DNA from: an uncultured Chitinophagaceae bacterium | GTDB taxonomy: Bacteria; Bacteroidota; Bacteroidia; Chitinophagales; Chitinophagaceae | Assembly (NCBI GenBank): GCA_903832075.1 | Contig: CAILAF010000482.1 | Location: 1 to 27,236, forward strand | Direction of reading: 5' to 3' | DNA length: 27,236 bases | Shown: piece by piece, positions 8,913 to 15,441 of the stretch | Numbering within the stretch: position 1 is the first letter of the stretch | How the letters are laid out: the number at the start of each line of letters is the position of its first letter | Translations under genes and position numbers: made by a program | The notes under the pieces: model-generated | The model's database searches: none | Seen by the model: the letters and a program-made list of their open reading frames with translations, nothing else | Told to the model about the DNA's origin: nothing

Positions 8913-9776
8913 ATGGAATTTTTTATCACCGCCATCATGTTAGGACTTTGCTTATCGGCAATGTCGTTGGGAATTTTTATCACGATGAAAATTTTCAATA
9001 TACCTGACATTACCACCGATGGAAGTTATACTTGCGGCGCAGTTATCACCGCCATTTTATTAACTCATCATTATCCAGTTTATTTTATCATTCCTGCAAC
9101 AATGTTATGTGGTGCAGCTTGCGGTGCCTTAACCGGAATCATTCATACCAAATTAAAAATTGATGCATTGCTTGCCGGTATTTTAGTTATGACAGCTTTG
9201 TATTCCATCAACTTAACATTATTAGGTCGTTCTAATGTTCCGTTATTAAATGTTGATTCTGTTTTTACTTCTTTTCATCTTTTTAAAAATGAACTCATCA
9301 ATAATTTAATTACCGGGATTATTTTTATCAGCATCATTTCTTCTGCAATATCTTATTTATTGCAAACAGATTTTGGTATTGCCATGCGTGCCGTTGGAAA
9401 CAGTGCCGGCATGACAAGAGCATTAGGCATCAACAACAATAAAATAAAAATTATCGGATTAGCATTGGCAAATTCATTAACTGCATTAAGCGGTTATTTG
9501 GTGGCGCAATATCAAAACTTTACTGACATTAATATGGGAATCGGTATTGTTATTACCGGATTAGGTTCTGTTTTAATTGCCGATGCATTAATTAATTGGT
9601 TGGGTGTACGAAAAATTTTATTGCAATTAATTTTAGTAATAAGCGGCAGTATTATTTTTCAATTAGTATTGGCATTTACTTTATCTATTGGTGTTGATCC
9701 TAATTTATTAAAATTAATAACGGCGCTATTTGTTTTATTAATTGTTAGTATTCCAAGATTGAAAAAAGAAAAATAA
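8913..9776 (+). CDS. ABC importer permease (TrpY-type)
   Basis: The 287-residue integral membrane permease belongs to the branched-chain amino acid/ribose-type family (BPD_transp_2). It has roughly eight to nine hydrophobic segments. Family landmarks are FNIPDITTDGSYTCGA near residue 28, AGILVMTALYSINL, the cytoplasmic coupling region DFGIAMRAVGNSAGMTRALGI and GLALANSLTALSGYLVAQYQ. It starts 2 bp after the binding-protein stop, so the two are translationally close. Unusually, it is separated from its ATPase gene by 87 bp containing a hairpin-forming repeat. Confidence 0.85.
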   Translation: MEFFITAIMLGLCLSAMSLGIFITMKIFNIPDITTDGSYTCGAVITAILLTHHYPVYFIIPATMLCGAACGALTGIIHTKLKIDALLAGILVMTALYSINLTLLGRSNVPLLNVDSVFTSFHLFKNELINNLITGIIFISIISSAISYLLQTDFGIAMRAVGNSAGMTRALGINNNKIKIIGLALANSLTALSGYLVAQYQNFTDINMGIGIVITGLGSVLIADALINWLGVRKILLQLILVISGSIIFQLVLAFTLSIGVDPNLLKLITALFVLLIVSIPRLKKEK

Positions 9777-9777
9777 A

Positions 9778-9845
9778 TGTCATGTTGAGCGAAGCGAAAC
9801 ATCTAATTTTTATTATTGAGATTCTTCGCTCCGCTCAGAATGACA
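9778..9845. repeat. Dispersed inverted-repeat element inside the ABC operon
   Basis: Two 27-nt arms at 9778-9804 and 9819-9845 are inverted copies matching at 22 of 27 positions, with a 14-nt loop. The arms carry TGAGCGAAGCGAA on the left and TTCGCTCCGCTCA on the right, and the element begins TGTCAT and ends ATGACA. It lies 2 bp after the permease stop and 18 bp before the ATPase start. From memory, near-identical arms recur between genes in many Bacteroidota genomes as REP/MITE-like elements. As RNA it would fold into a strong stem without a following U-run, so it should not terminate but could modulate stability or ATPase expression. Confidence 0.8.
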
Positions 9846-9863
9846 AAAGAAATATGAATTCTT

Positions 9864-10613
9864 ATGATTGAAATGCAACATATTCATAAAACATTTAACA
9901 GCGGCAAAGCCAATGAAGTAAAGGCTTTGAATAATGTTTCATTAACCATTGATAAAAAAGAATTTTTAGTTATTGTTGGATCGAACGGTTCGGGTAAAAC
10001 AACTTTATTAAATATGATTGCCGGTGCTGAAACTTGCAGTGATGGAAAAATTTTAATTAATGATATTGATGTAACATCATTACCCGAATACAAAAGAAGC
10101 AAATGGATTGCCCGGGTTTTTCAAAATCCGTTAAGCGGCACTGCGCCCGATTTATCTGTCATTGATAATTTTAGATTAGCTGCATTGCGCACACAAACAA
10201 AAAAATTATCTATCGGTATCAATACACAGTTTAAAAATAAAGTGAAAGAAAAAATTGCTTTATTAAAAATGGGATTAGAAAATAAAATAGAACAACCCAT
10301 GGGAACCTTATCGGGCGGGCAACGGCAAGCATTAACTTTATTAATGAGTGTAATGGATGAAACAAAAATTTTATTATTGGATGAACCAACTGCTGCATTA
10401 GACCCGCGAAGCGCCAACATAATTTTACAAACTGCCGATTGGTTAATTAAAGAATATCAACTTACTGCCATTTTAATTACACATAATTTAAAAGAAGCAC
10501 ACTTATATGGCAACCGGTTAATACAAATGAGTGAAGGTATAATTTTGAAAGATTTAAATGCCGAACAAAAAAACAATTTATTGTTGAACGATTTGTTTGG
10601 TTGGTTTGCGTGA
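9864..10613 (+). CDS. ABC importer ATP-binding protein (TrpZ-type)
   Basis: This 249-residue ATPase is the third gene of the importer. Its nucleotide-binding motifs are complete: Walker A GSNGSGKTT at residues 39-47, Q-loop in RVFQNP near 87, signature LSGGQ at 149-153, Walker B ILLLDEP at 169-175, D-loop AALDPRS, and H-loop His207 in ILITHN. The protein ends LFGWFA. The start at 9864 is the only sensible ATG, because an ATG at 9854 is out of frame and closes at once. The last 15 codons recur as a diverged fragment at 12347-12391. A strong terminator follows at 10669. Confidence 0.88.
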   Translation: MIEMQHIHKTFNSGKANEVKALNNVSLTIDKKEFLVIVGSNGSGKTTLLNMIAGAETCSDGKILINDIDVTSLPEYKRSKWIARVFQNPLSGTAPDLSVIDNFRLAALRTQTKKLSIGINTQFKNKVKEKIALLKMGLENKIEQPMGTLSGGQRQALTLLMSVMDETKILLLDEPTAALDPRSANIILQTADWLIKEYQLTAILITHNLKEAHLYGNRLIQMSEGIILKDLNAEQKNNLLLNDLFGWFA

Positions 10614-10668
10614 TTGAATTTAATTGTTTATGATTATGTAGAATTGATTTACAAATAAGCTATTTCAA

Positions 10669-10713
10669 CAAAGAGAGAAAACACTTTATTGTTCTTCTCT
10701 CTTTGTGCTTTTT
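10669..10713 (+). terminator. Rho-independent terminator of the ABC importer operon
   Basis: Perfect 11-bp arms at 10669-10679 (CAAAGAGAGAA) and 10695-10705 enclose a 15-nt loop and are followed by TGCTTTTT. The hairpin lies 55 bp after the ATPase stop. Confidence 0.8.
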
Positions 10714-10776
10714 AAAATTTATAACTCCTATAATTTACATCGGTATTTATATAATTTGTATCTAAAGATTCTCTAA

Positions 10777-11061
10777 TTATTTTTTTACAACTTGTTTTTT
10801 ATAAAATTTATCAAATTCTCTGTAATAATATAATATTGAATCTGCGGTCTTAGTTTTCATAAAACGTTCATAATAAGAACTCTTTTTAAATTGCTTTAAA
10901 TATCCTTGATTGCCATCCATTGAGTTTATAAGAGAACTTCTTAATGCATCATGTCCTTTTTCTCCTATAAAAAATGGTTGAAAATAAAGAAATCCTACAA
11001 AGAGAATATATATGGATATTAATGAAAGTAGAGAGTACTTAAGTATTTTTTTAAATTTCAT
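10777..11061 (-). CDS. Small single-pass membrane protein, unknown function
   Basis: I do not recognise this 94-residue protein. It has a basic N-terminus (MKFKKILKY), one hydrophobic segment at about residues 10-29, and then a soluble, strongly charged tail rich in Lys and Tyr that ends KKQVVKK. The arrangement suggests a membrane-anchored periplasmic protein or an uncleaved signal. It follows the 329-residue lipoprotein gene by 56 bp on the same strand and may share its transcript. Its stop lies about 70 bp beyond the convergent ABC-operon terminator. The start codon is ATG, and no alternative start would keep the hydrophobic segment. Confidence 0.55.
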   Translation of the reverse strand: MKFKKILKYSLLSLISIYILFVGFLYFQPFFIGEKGHDALRSSLINSMDGNQGYLKQFKKSSYYERFMKTKTADSILYYYREFDKFYKKQVVKK

Positions 11062-11117
11062 AAGTTTGGTTTTTTATAAAATTAATATATTTTGCTTCAT
11101 AATCTTATTTTACAGCA

Positions 11118-12107
11118 TTATGGAGTTTCCCAAGTTACAGTAACTGGGTATTGATTTAGAGATGATGGTGATACTAAATTCAGGGTAATATAAGCAGTAG
11201 CGTGATAAGTGTAAGATAAAGGGGAAATTCCAAATGTAAAAGTTCCTCCAATGCTAAAGGTTTCTACTGTTCCACTATTATACTCTCCAGGGGTTTGAAC
11301 AGGGTCTTGAGTCCAACCTCCTAATGTTATACCAGTAATAGTTATTTGTTGTGTACCATTAATAAGACTACATCCTGCATCCGTTTGAAATTTTATGGTA
11401 GCCCATCCAAATATAAAAGATTGATTATCATTAATTGTTACTGTATTGCCATAACCATTAGGTGAGACAGTTGCATTACCTTGAAAATACCCTAATGTAC
11501 GACTACCACTTCCCGAGTAACCTCCGCCGAAATTTCCATCAGGATTAATATAAGCAGCACTTATATCATCAAGAAAATTCTGCCAGTCATATGCACTGAT
11601 TCCTGACCAAGGAATATAACCTGTTACTTCTACAGTGCCCAAATCATCCATTACACCAATACCAGATGAACTAAATTTATTATTTCCAGTTGAAGCATTA
11701 ACAGCTTGTATTCTATAATTCTGAATTATATCATTTATTATTTGCTGTCTTGTAATGCCGGAACCATATTTTTTATTTGATGCAATAAAAAATTTCAATA
11801 GCCCAAAATTCATTAATTTATTATTTGAAATATCGTTTTCAATTTTTACTGATAATAAATTAAAGTCGCTTGACTTTCCATTCAGATATAATAACTGTTT
11901 CAGTTTATCGCAAAGAAATAGGCTATTAATATCTGCATATGTTACATTCTTAAGTTGAGTTTCATCAATTTTTGCAATGGTAAAACCATAAGACGCTGAA
12001 ATCGTCTTTATATTTTGTACTAATTCGCTTTCGTAAGTAACGTTTTTTGAGCAAGAAGTAAACAAGAAAAAGGGAATAGCAATAAATATAAAATTGTATC
12101 TCTTCAT
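11118..12107 (-). CDS. Secreted lipoprotein of unknown function
   Basis: This is a 329-residue lipoprotein with the lipobox LFTSC at Cys19. I do not recognise a family. Residues 25-130 are mixed helical (KIDETQLKNVTYADINSLF; IASNKKYGSGITRQQIIND). From about residue 170 the protein is Gly/Ser/Thr-rich and looks beta-stranded (FGGGYSGSGSRTLGYFQGN), ending in alternating hydrophobic strands (YHATAYITLNLVSP). A well-formed promoter lies directly upstream at 12126-12155. The gene sits in the variable region between the ABC operon and the response regulator, among other unrelated lipoproteins, and looks like accessory cargo. A surface or periplasmic binding role would be a guess. Confidence 0.65.
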   Translation of the reverse strand: MKRYNFIFIAIPFFLFTSCSKNVTYESELVQNIKTISASYGFTIAKIDETQLKNVTYADINSLFLCDKLKQLLYLNGKSSDFNLLSVKIENDISNNKLMNFGLLKFFIASNKKYGSGITRQQIINDIIQNYRIQAVNASTGNNKFSSSGIGVMDDLGTVEVTGYIPWSGISAYDWQNFLDDISAAYINPDGNFGGGYSGSGSRTLGYFQGNATVSPNGYGNTVTINDNQSFIFGWATIKFQTDAGCSLINGTQQITITGITLGGWTQDPVQTPGEYNSGTVETFSIGGTFTFGISPLSYTYHATAYITLNLVSPSSLNQYPVTVTWETP

Positions 12108-12125
12108 AATAAAAGTTTTAAGTTA

Positions 12126-12155
12126 CAAACGTAACTTCATCCACTCTCTTAACAA
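12126..12155 (-). promoter_or_regulatory. Promoter for the 329-residue lipoprotein gene
   Basis: On the minus strand, TTG at 12153-12155 is followed after exactly 19 bp by TACGTTTG at 12126-12133, a textbook Bacteroidota -33/-7 pair. The ATG at 12107 is 18 bp further on. The -7 element is part of a small dyad (GTTAC-GTTT-GTAAC). The upstream edge of this promoter abuts the start of the duplicated response-regulator segment at 12157. Confidence 0.6.
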
Positions 12156-12156
12156 G

Positions 12157-12334
12157 ACCAGAAAACTGGTTTTGTTTTATAAAAAAAATAGTTTATATTG
12201 GGTACGTTCAGCAATCGGTAATTCTTTAAAATCCTGATCATCATGCTTTCAATAGCATTGGCAGAAGACCATTTGGAAATGAGGCGAGGTATTAAAAATT
12301 TCATCAACAACATTGCAAATTGTTCTGTTGTTAT
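12157..12334 (+). pseudogene. 5' fragment of a response-regulator gene with its upstream region
   Basis: This stretch duplicates 15355-15533, the upstream region and first 31 codons of the intact response regulator, with five substitutions and one single-base indel over about 178 bp. It keeps the start at 12243 and encodes MLSIALAEDHLEMRRGIKNF and onward to CSVV. It then runs into unrelated sequence and stops at 12363-12365, which would make a 40-residue peptide lacking the phospho-acceptor Asp and the DNA-binding domain. Position 3 is Ser here and Thr in the intact copy. It is a truncated relic; the truncation point coincides with the start of an ABC ATPase fragment. Confidence 0.85.
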
Positions 12335-12346
12335 AAACAAAGCGGA

Positions 12347-12391
12347 AAAAATAATTTATTGCTGAATGATTTGTTTGGTTGGTTTGCGTAA
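12347..12391 (+). pseudogene. 3' end of an ABC ATPase gene (15 codons)
   Basis: Read in frame, this gives KNNLLLNDLFGWFA followed by a stop, identical in protein to the end of the ABC ATPase at 10569-10613. At DNA level 41 of 45 bases match. The four differences are AAC/AAT twice, TTG/CTG and the stop TGA/TAA, all synonymous. The 12 bases before it (12335-12346) may also derive from the ATPase but do not align cleanly. The fragment is joined directly behind the response-regulator fragment. Confidence 0.85.
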
Positions 12392-12420
12392 AATCTCTAA
12401 AAAAAATTAAATACAATTTT

Positions 12421-13041
12421 TTATTTCTTTAATAAATAAATATTAGCATTGCAATTAATACAGCCACCTGCTTTTAAAGTTAATGCAGTATCTAAAATTG
12501 CATTAATTCCATTAAACATAATTTGTTTAGGCGGTGGATAAGTACAGGAACAACTACTTGCCATAGCTTGCGTGCCATTTTGAATATTGGTAACCAAATA
12601 CAAGGTATCAGTTTTTAGGCCGTTAGGATATTCTATATAATAATCAGTAACAGGGGATGGGGGTACCTTAACAGGGATCATATTGGTTATAAAATTACCC
12701 GGTGTGGAAGGAAAACTCAAAGAGTCGGGACGATTAGTAGTTGAACTCAATAAGTAAGCCTCAAAAGACCCTGTTACTGATTTAGTAGTATCAGTATAAA
12801 GCTTTCCCATTCCAAAATCAACAAGGTAATTTTTTGCTCCAGAAGCATTATAACTAATTTTTATTTGTTTTAATATACTATCCGGAAGGATATTCCCATT
12901 TTTTGTTATTTCGATATTAATAACAAAAGGAGTCATATCTGGATATGGAACTGGAGGAACATATGGTTTTTTATTACATCCGGTTACAAATAATAACAAT
13001 ATAAAAATACTCGTTAAGAAAATCGTTGTATTATTTTTCAT
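12421..13041 (-). CDS. Secreted lipoprotein, unknown; next to C10 peptidase remnant
   Basis: This 206-residue lipoprotein has a signal ending at Cys22 (FVTGC), followed by a Pro-rich stretch (KKPYVPPVPYPDMTP). I do not recognise a family. The mature part looks beta-rich, and the C-terminal third carries five cysteines (SSCSCTYPPP and GGCINCN), possibly disulfide-forming. The gene starts 16 bp after the stop of a truncated C10 peptidase gene on the same strand, just as the 158-residue lipoprotein gene follows the intact C10 peptidase. A role as partner or inhibitor of a C10 protease is therefore an inference from position, not from sequence. With the peptidase largely deleted, it may be an orphan partner. 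Confidence 0.62.
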   Translation of the reverse strand: MKNNTTIFLTSIFILLLFVTGCNKKPYVPPVPYPDMTPFVINIEITKNGNILPDSILKQIKISYNASGAKNYLVDFGMGKLYTDTTKSVTGSFEAYLLSSTTNRPDSLSFPSTPGNFITNMIPVKVPPSPVTDYYIEYPNGLKTDTLYLVTNIQNGTQAMASSCSCTYPPPKQIMFNGINAILDTALTLKAGGCINCNANIYLLKK

Positions 13042-13057
13042 AGAAGTTTATTAATTC

Positions 13058-13237
13058 TTACTCAACATAAGGCGGTATATGAATTTCGGCAATCATACTT
13101 TGGTAAGATGATGGATTAAAATTTCCACCCGCTGTTGTCCAATTATTTGTAGCATACCATCCAATAAAATCGGGGAAACCATTTACTTCATGCCAACCCC
13201 AATTCATATGCAATAATGAATATGTTGCTACCGAATT
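13058..13237 (-). pseudogene. 3' remnant of a second C10 cysteine peptidase gene
   Basis: The minus strand is open for 59 codons ending in TAA at 13058. It encodes NSVATYSLLHMNWGWHEVNG, which aligns with TSSATISLLHMNWGWDGKDY of the intact C10 peptidase (12 of the first 15 residues identical). It continues through GFPDFIGWYATNNW to a C-terminus IHIPPYVE, while the intact enzyme ends VYNIHL. Two TAG stops lie immediately upstream and there is no start codon. The catalytic Cys and His regions are absent, so this is the C-terminal eighth of a lost paralogue. Confidence 0.8.
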
Positions 13238-13288
13238 CTACTAGCCGTGATAACTATGGTTTTACTTTTGACTAGATAAACTAAATAT

Positions 13289-13765
13289 TTAATGCACTAC
13301 CTCAAATTGTGTTGTATACAAATCTGGGTTAGTTACACCATTAATCACTTGATCTCCAATTTTTTTTAGCTGACCATTATACCATATTGAGTCTAACTGT
13401 GTACATCCTCCTGCAGTTAAATGTCTCTTCAAAGTATCATCAATCCCAGTTTTTAAATGAACTACAATAGTGCTGTATTGATTACTTGCACTATTATTAT
13501 ATGGACCTAATAACATAGTACTTGAAGCCCAGCCAACAAAATAGCTTGTAGCATTGGAAATAAAATTTCCATAAACATCTTTAAAATATGTGCTATCCAT
13601 ATTATATCCATTTTGTCCATTAGTAAATAAGTCATTCCCATTTTTATCAACATAACGAACAAGAACTCTTGGCATTCCACTATTACAACCAGCTTTTCTT
13701 GAACAGCTCTGAAAAAAAGAAGATAGTAAAGTAATTACAATTATTATTGAAATTATATTTTTCAT
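13289..13765 (-). CDS. Secreted lipoprotein coupled to C10 peptidase; possible cognate partner
   Basis: This 158-residue lipoprotein has the lipobox ending at Cys21 (SSFFQSC). Its ATG overlaps the stop codon of the C10 peptidase gene by 4 bp (13762-13765, ATGA), which implies translational coupling and a shared role. No known domain is recognised. The mature part is short and polar, with GGCTQLDSIWYNGQ near residue 124. C10 proteases of Bacteroides are known to be encoded beside small inhibitor proteins, and streptopain beside its Spi inhibitor. By position this gene could encode such an inhibitor, but I see no sequence evidence of inhibitor homology. The next feature downstream is the remnant of a second C10 gene. 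Confidence 0.68.
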   Translation of the reverse strand: MKNIISIIIVITLLSSFFQSCSRKAGCNSGMPRVLVRYVDKNGNDLFTNGQNGYNMDSTYFKDVYGNFISNATSYFVGWASSTMLLGPYNNSASNQYSTIVVHLKTGIDDTLKRHLTAGGCTQLDSIWYNGQLKKIGDQVINGVTNPDLYTTQFEVVH

Positions 13766-15246
13766 AGGTGAATATTATAGACAATTGTTTGAAAATACTG
13801 AAAATTAGGACTAACAGAAGATGCTTGTGTATAATTCACACTACAATCATACCACCCATTATTGGGTAAAATATTAAGATAATAATCTTTTCCATCCCAC
13901 CCCCAATTCATGTGAAGCAATGAGATTGTTGCTGATGAAGTGTAAATAGTTTGTGTTGTAATATTCCCCCAAAAGTCTTTATAGGTATTGATATAACCTG
14001 AATAGTAAGTTGAAACATTACTGCCATCACAAACCCATTCATGTGCATCACCGCTTGGGTTAAATATGTCTATCCAAAATATAACAGTTTCATCCCTGCT
14101 AGGATAGCTACCAATCATACAAGGACGATTGTTATTTTGGATTTCATTAATTAAAAAATCATTATAGCAAATGCCATTCATATCGTTACCAGATAAAACC
14201 TGACCAACTATACTTGTGGTTCGTTCCACCCCAGAGTACCCGAATAAGTTAAAAATACCAGGGCAATTACCATCGTCAGCACTAGTTTCAAGAGTACCAT
14301 AACTTGCGAATTGTAAATAGGGATAGAATATAAAACTGGATCCAATATCAGACATAAGGGTTGCTATTCCTGTATAATATTCAGGATGCTGAGTAGGATC
14401 AGTGTTTGAGTTTGAATCATCTACTTTCAATGCCATTGTGTTCCAGTTATAAACATGGGGAGCAATACCAAAACTTGGTAGATAAGAAGAAGGTTTCCCC
14501 CAGTAATACATTATTTGAGCCATAGCTGTTGGCACACAGCCTGTGGGTGCTTGAGTTCCATTAACAACAGGACAAAACTGGTTATAGGGGGACCATTGTC
14601 CCCACTGTGTTGCACATAAAGGACCAACCGTTGTATTTACATAATTATACGCCGGTAGCGTAGATATAAGCGTTGGCGGTAGAACCAATGTGTTTACTTG
14701 GCCCGTATGCACAACAATAGGGTTATTGTGTATTGGCATACTGTACACCTGTTTAACAGCACCACCAAAAATACGCCATAATATTTTATTTGTTTTACCT
14801 ATTGAATCGGTGTAAGTAGTTTTAGTATTTCTTACAAAATCCATTTCGTGCGCATGCTTATTAAACCAGTTTACCAATCCCGGATTTAAATTTTTATTTG
14901 CAAACGAAAAATTATTAATACTGTCGTATGCTAATAATGGGCTGTACAGCGAATCGGGCGAAACTATTACAAAACCTTTATTTGCATTAATAACATGAAA
15001 ATAGGGGATGCCATTTTTTACAATAGTTTGTGCATCCTTAATAGTGATTGTAAGATTTTTGTTTTTTGATTGTAAAAATAGCTGCGCAAGTTTTGTTGCA
15101 TCTGATAATGTTATTGTGTTTGAATCCAAACGAATATTTTGTGTTGTTGTTTGCACAATAGATGTATTTTCAGAAACAATTTTGCTGCATGAATGTAGCA
15201 TTAATAAAGAGATTGCGAGTAGTGTTGGTATTATAATCTTTTTCAT
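13762..15246 (-). CDS. C10-family (streptopain-like) cysteine peptidase, lipoprotein
   Basis: This 494-residue secreted cysteine protease is made as a proenzyme. The signal ends in a lipobox at Cys20 (LMLHSC), so it is probably membrane-anchored. Residues 45-135 resemble the Spi_C10 prodomain (LSDATKLAQLFL; GFVIVSPDSLYSPLLAY). The mature domain carries the catalytic cysteine in PTGCVPTAMAQIMYYWGKP (Cys237) and the catalytic histidine in GDAHEWVCDG (His402). The conserved HMNWGW sits at 445-450. Length and motif order are normal for the family, and the catalytic residues look intact. The downstream lipoprotein overlaps its stop by 4 bp. Predicted role: extracytoplasmic proteolysis, nutritional or competitive; substrate unknown. 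Confidence 0.88.
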   Translation of the reverse strand: MKKIIIPTLLAISLLMLHSCSKIVSENTSIVQTTTQNIRLDSNTITLSDATKLAQLFLQSKNKNLTITIKDAQTIVKNGIPYFHVINANKGFVIVSPDSLYSPLLAYDSINNFSFANKNLNPGLVNWFNKHAHEMDFVRNTKTTYTDSIGKTNKILWRIFGGAVKQVYSMPIHNNPIVVHTGQVNTLVLPPTLISTLPAYNYVNTTVGPLCATQWGQWSPYNQFCPVVNGTQAPTGCVPTAMAQIMYYWGKPSSYLPSFGIAPHVYNWNTMALKVDDSNSNTDPTQHPEYYTGIATLMSDIGSSFIFYPYLQFASYGTLETSADDGNCPGIFNLFGYSGVERTTSIVGQVLSGNDMNGICYNDFLINEIQNNNRPCMIGSYPSRDETVIFWIDIFNPSGDAHEWVCDGSNVSTYYSGYINTYKDFWGNITTQTIYTSSATISLLHMNWGWDGKDYYLNILPNNGWYDCSVNYTQASSVSPNFQYFQTIVYNIHL

Positions 15247-15351
15247 TTTCTCAAAATTTTATGATAAAAAGTATTTTAATGATAGATAGTTTTCTTCTTA
15301 AGCAAACTTTTTTAAATATTTCATAAACCTATTAACAATTACTTTTACATA

Positions 15352-15371
15352 AAAACCAGAAAACTGGTTTT
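15352..15371. promoter_or_regulatory. Dyad upstream of the response regulator, conserved in its relic copy
   Basis: Arms AAAACCAG and CTGGTTTT (8 bp, perfect) are separated by AAAA, 71 bp before the response-regulator ATG. A shorter version (ACCAG-AAAA-CTGGT) lies at 12157-12170 in the truncated duplicate. A TTTTG followed after about 19 bp by TATTATTG, a one-mismatch -7 element, overlaps its right edge, so the dyad sits where an operator or -33-proximal site would be. Alternatively it is a weak hairpin. Confidence 0.35.
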
Positions 15372-15441
15372 GTTATATAAAAAAAATAGTTTATTATTGG
15401 GTGTGTTCAGCAATCGGTAATTCTTTAAAATCCTGATCATC

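Noticed and set aside
9778..9845. Intrinsic terminator between permease and ATPase
   Set aside because: The strong stem is not followed by a T-run; AAAAGAAATATG follows instead, so termination is unlikely and a dispersed repeat fits better.
12149..12340. A 63-codon minus-strand frame sharing most of its peptide with another at 15345-15545, suggesting a small repeated protein family
   Set aside because: Both frames are antisense to the duplicated response-regulator start. Their similarity is a by-product of the DNA duplication, and neither has a promoter or plausible protein features.
10614..15441. Classical mobile element (transposon, integrative element or phage) carrying the lipoprotein/peptidase cargo
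   Set aside because: No transposase, integrase, terminal inverted repeats or target-site duplication could be found; only the RR/ATPase duplication scar is visible. No CRISPR array was seen anywhere in the window either.
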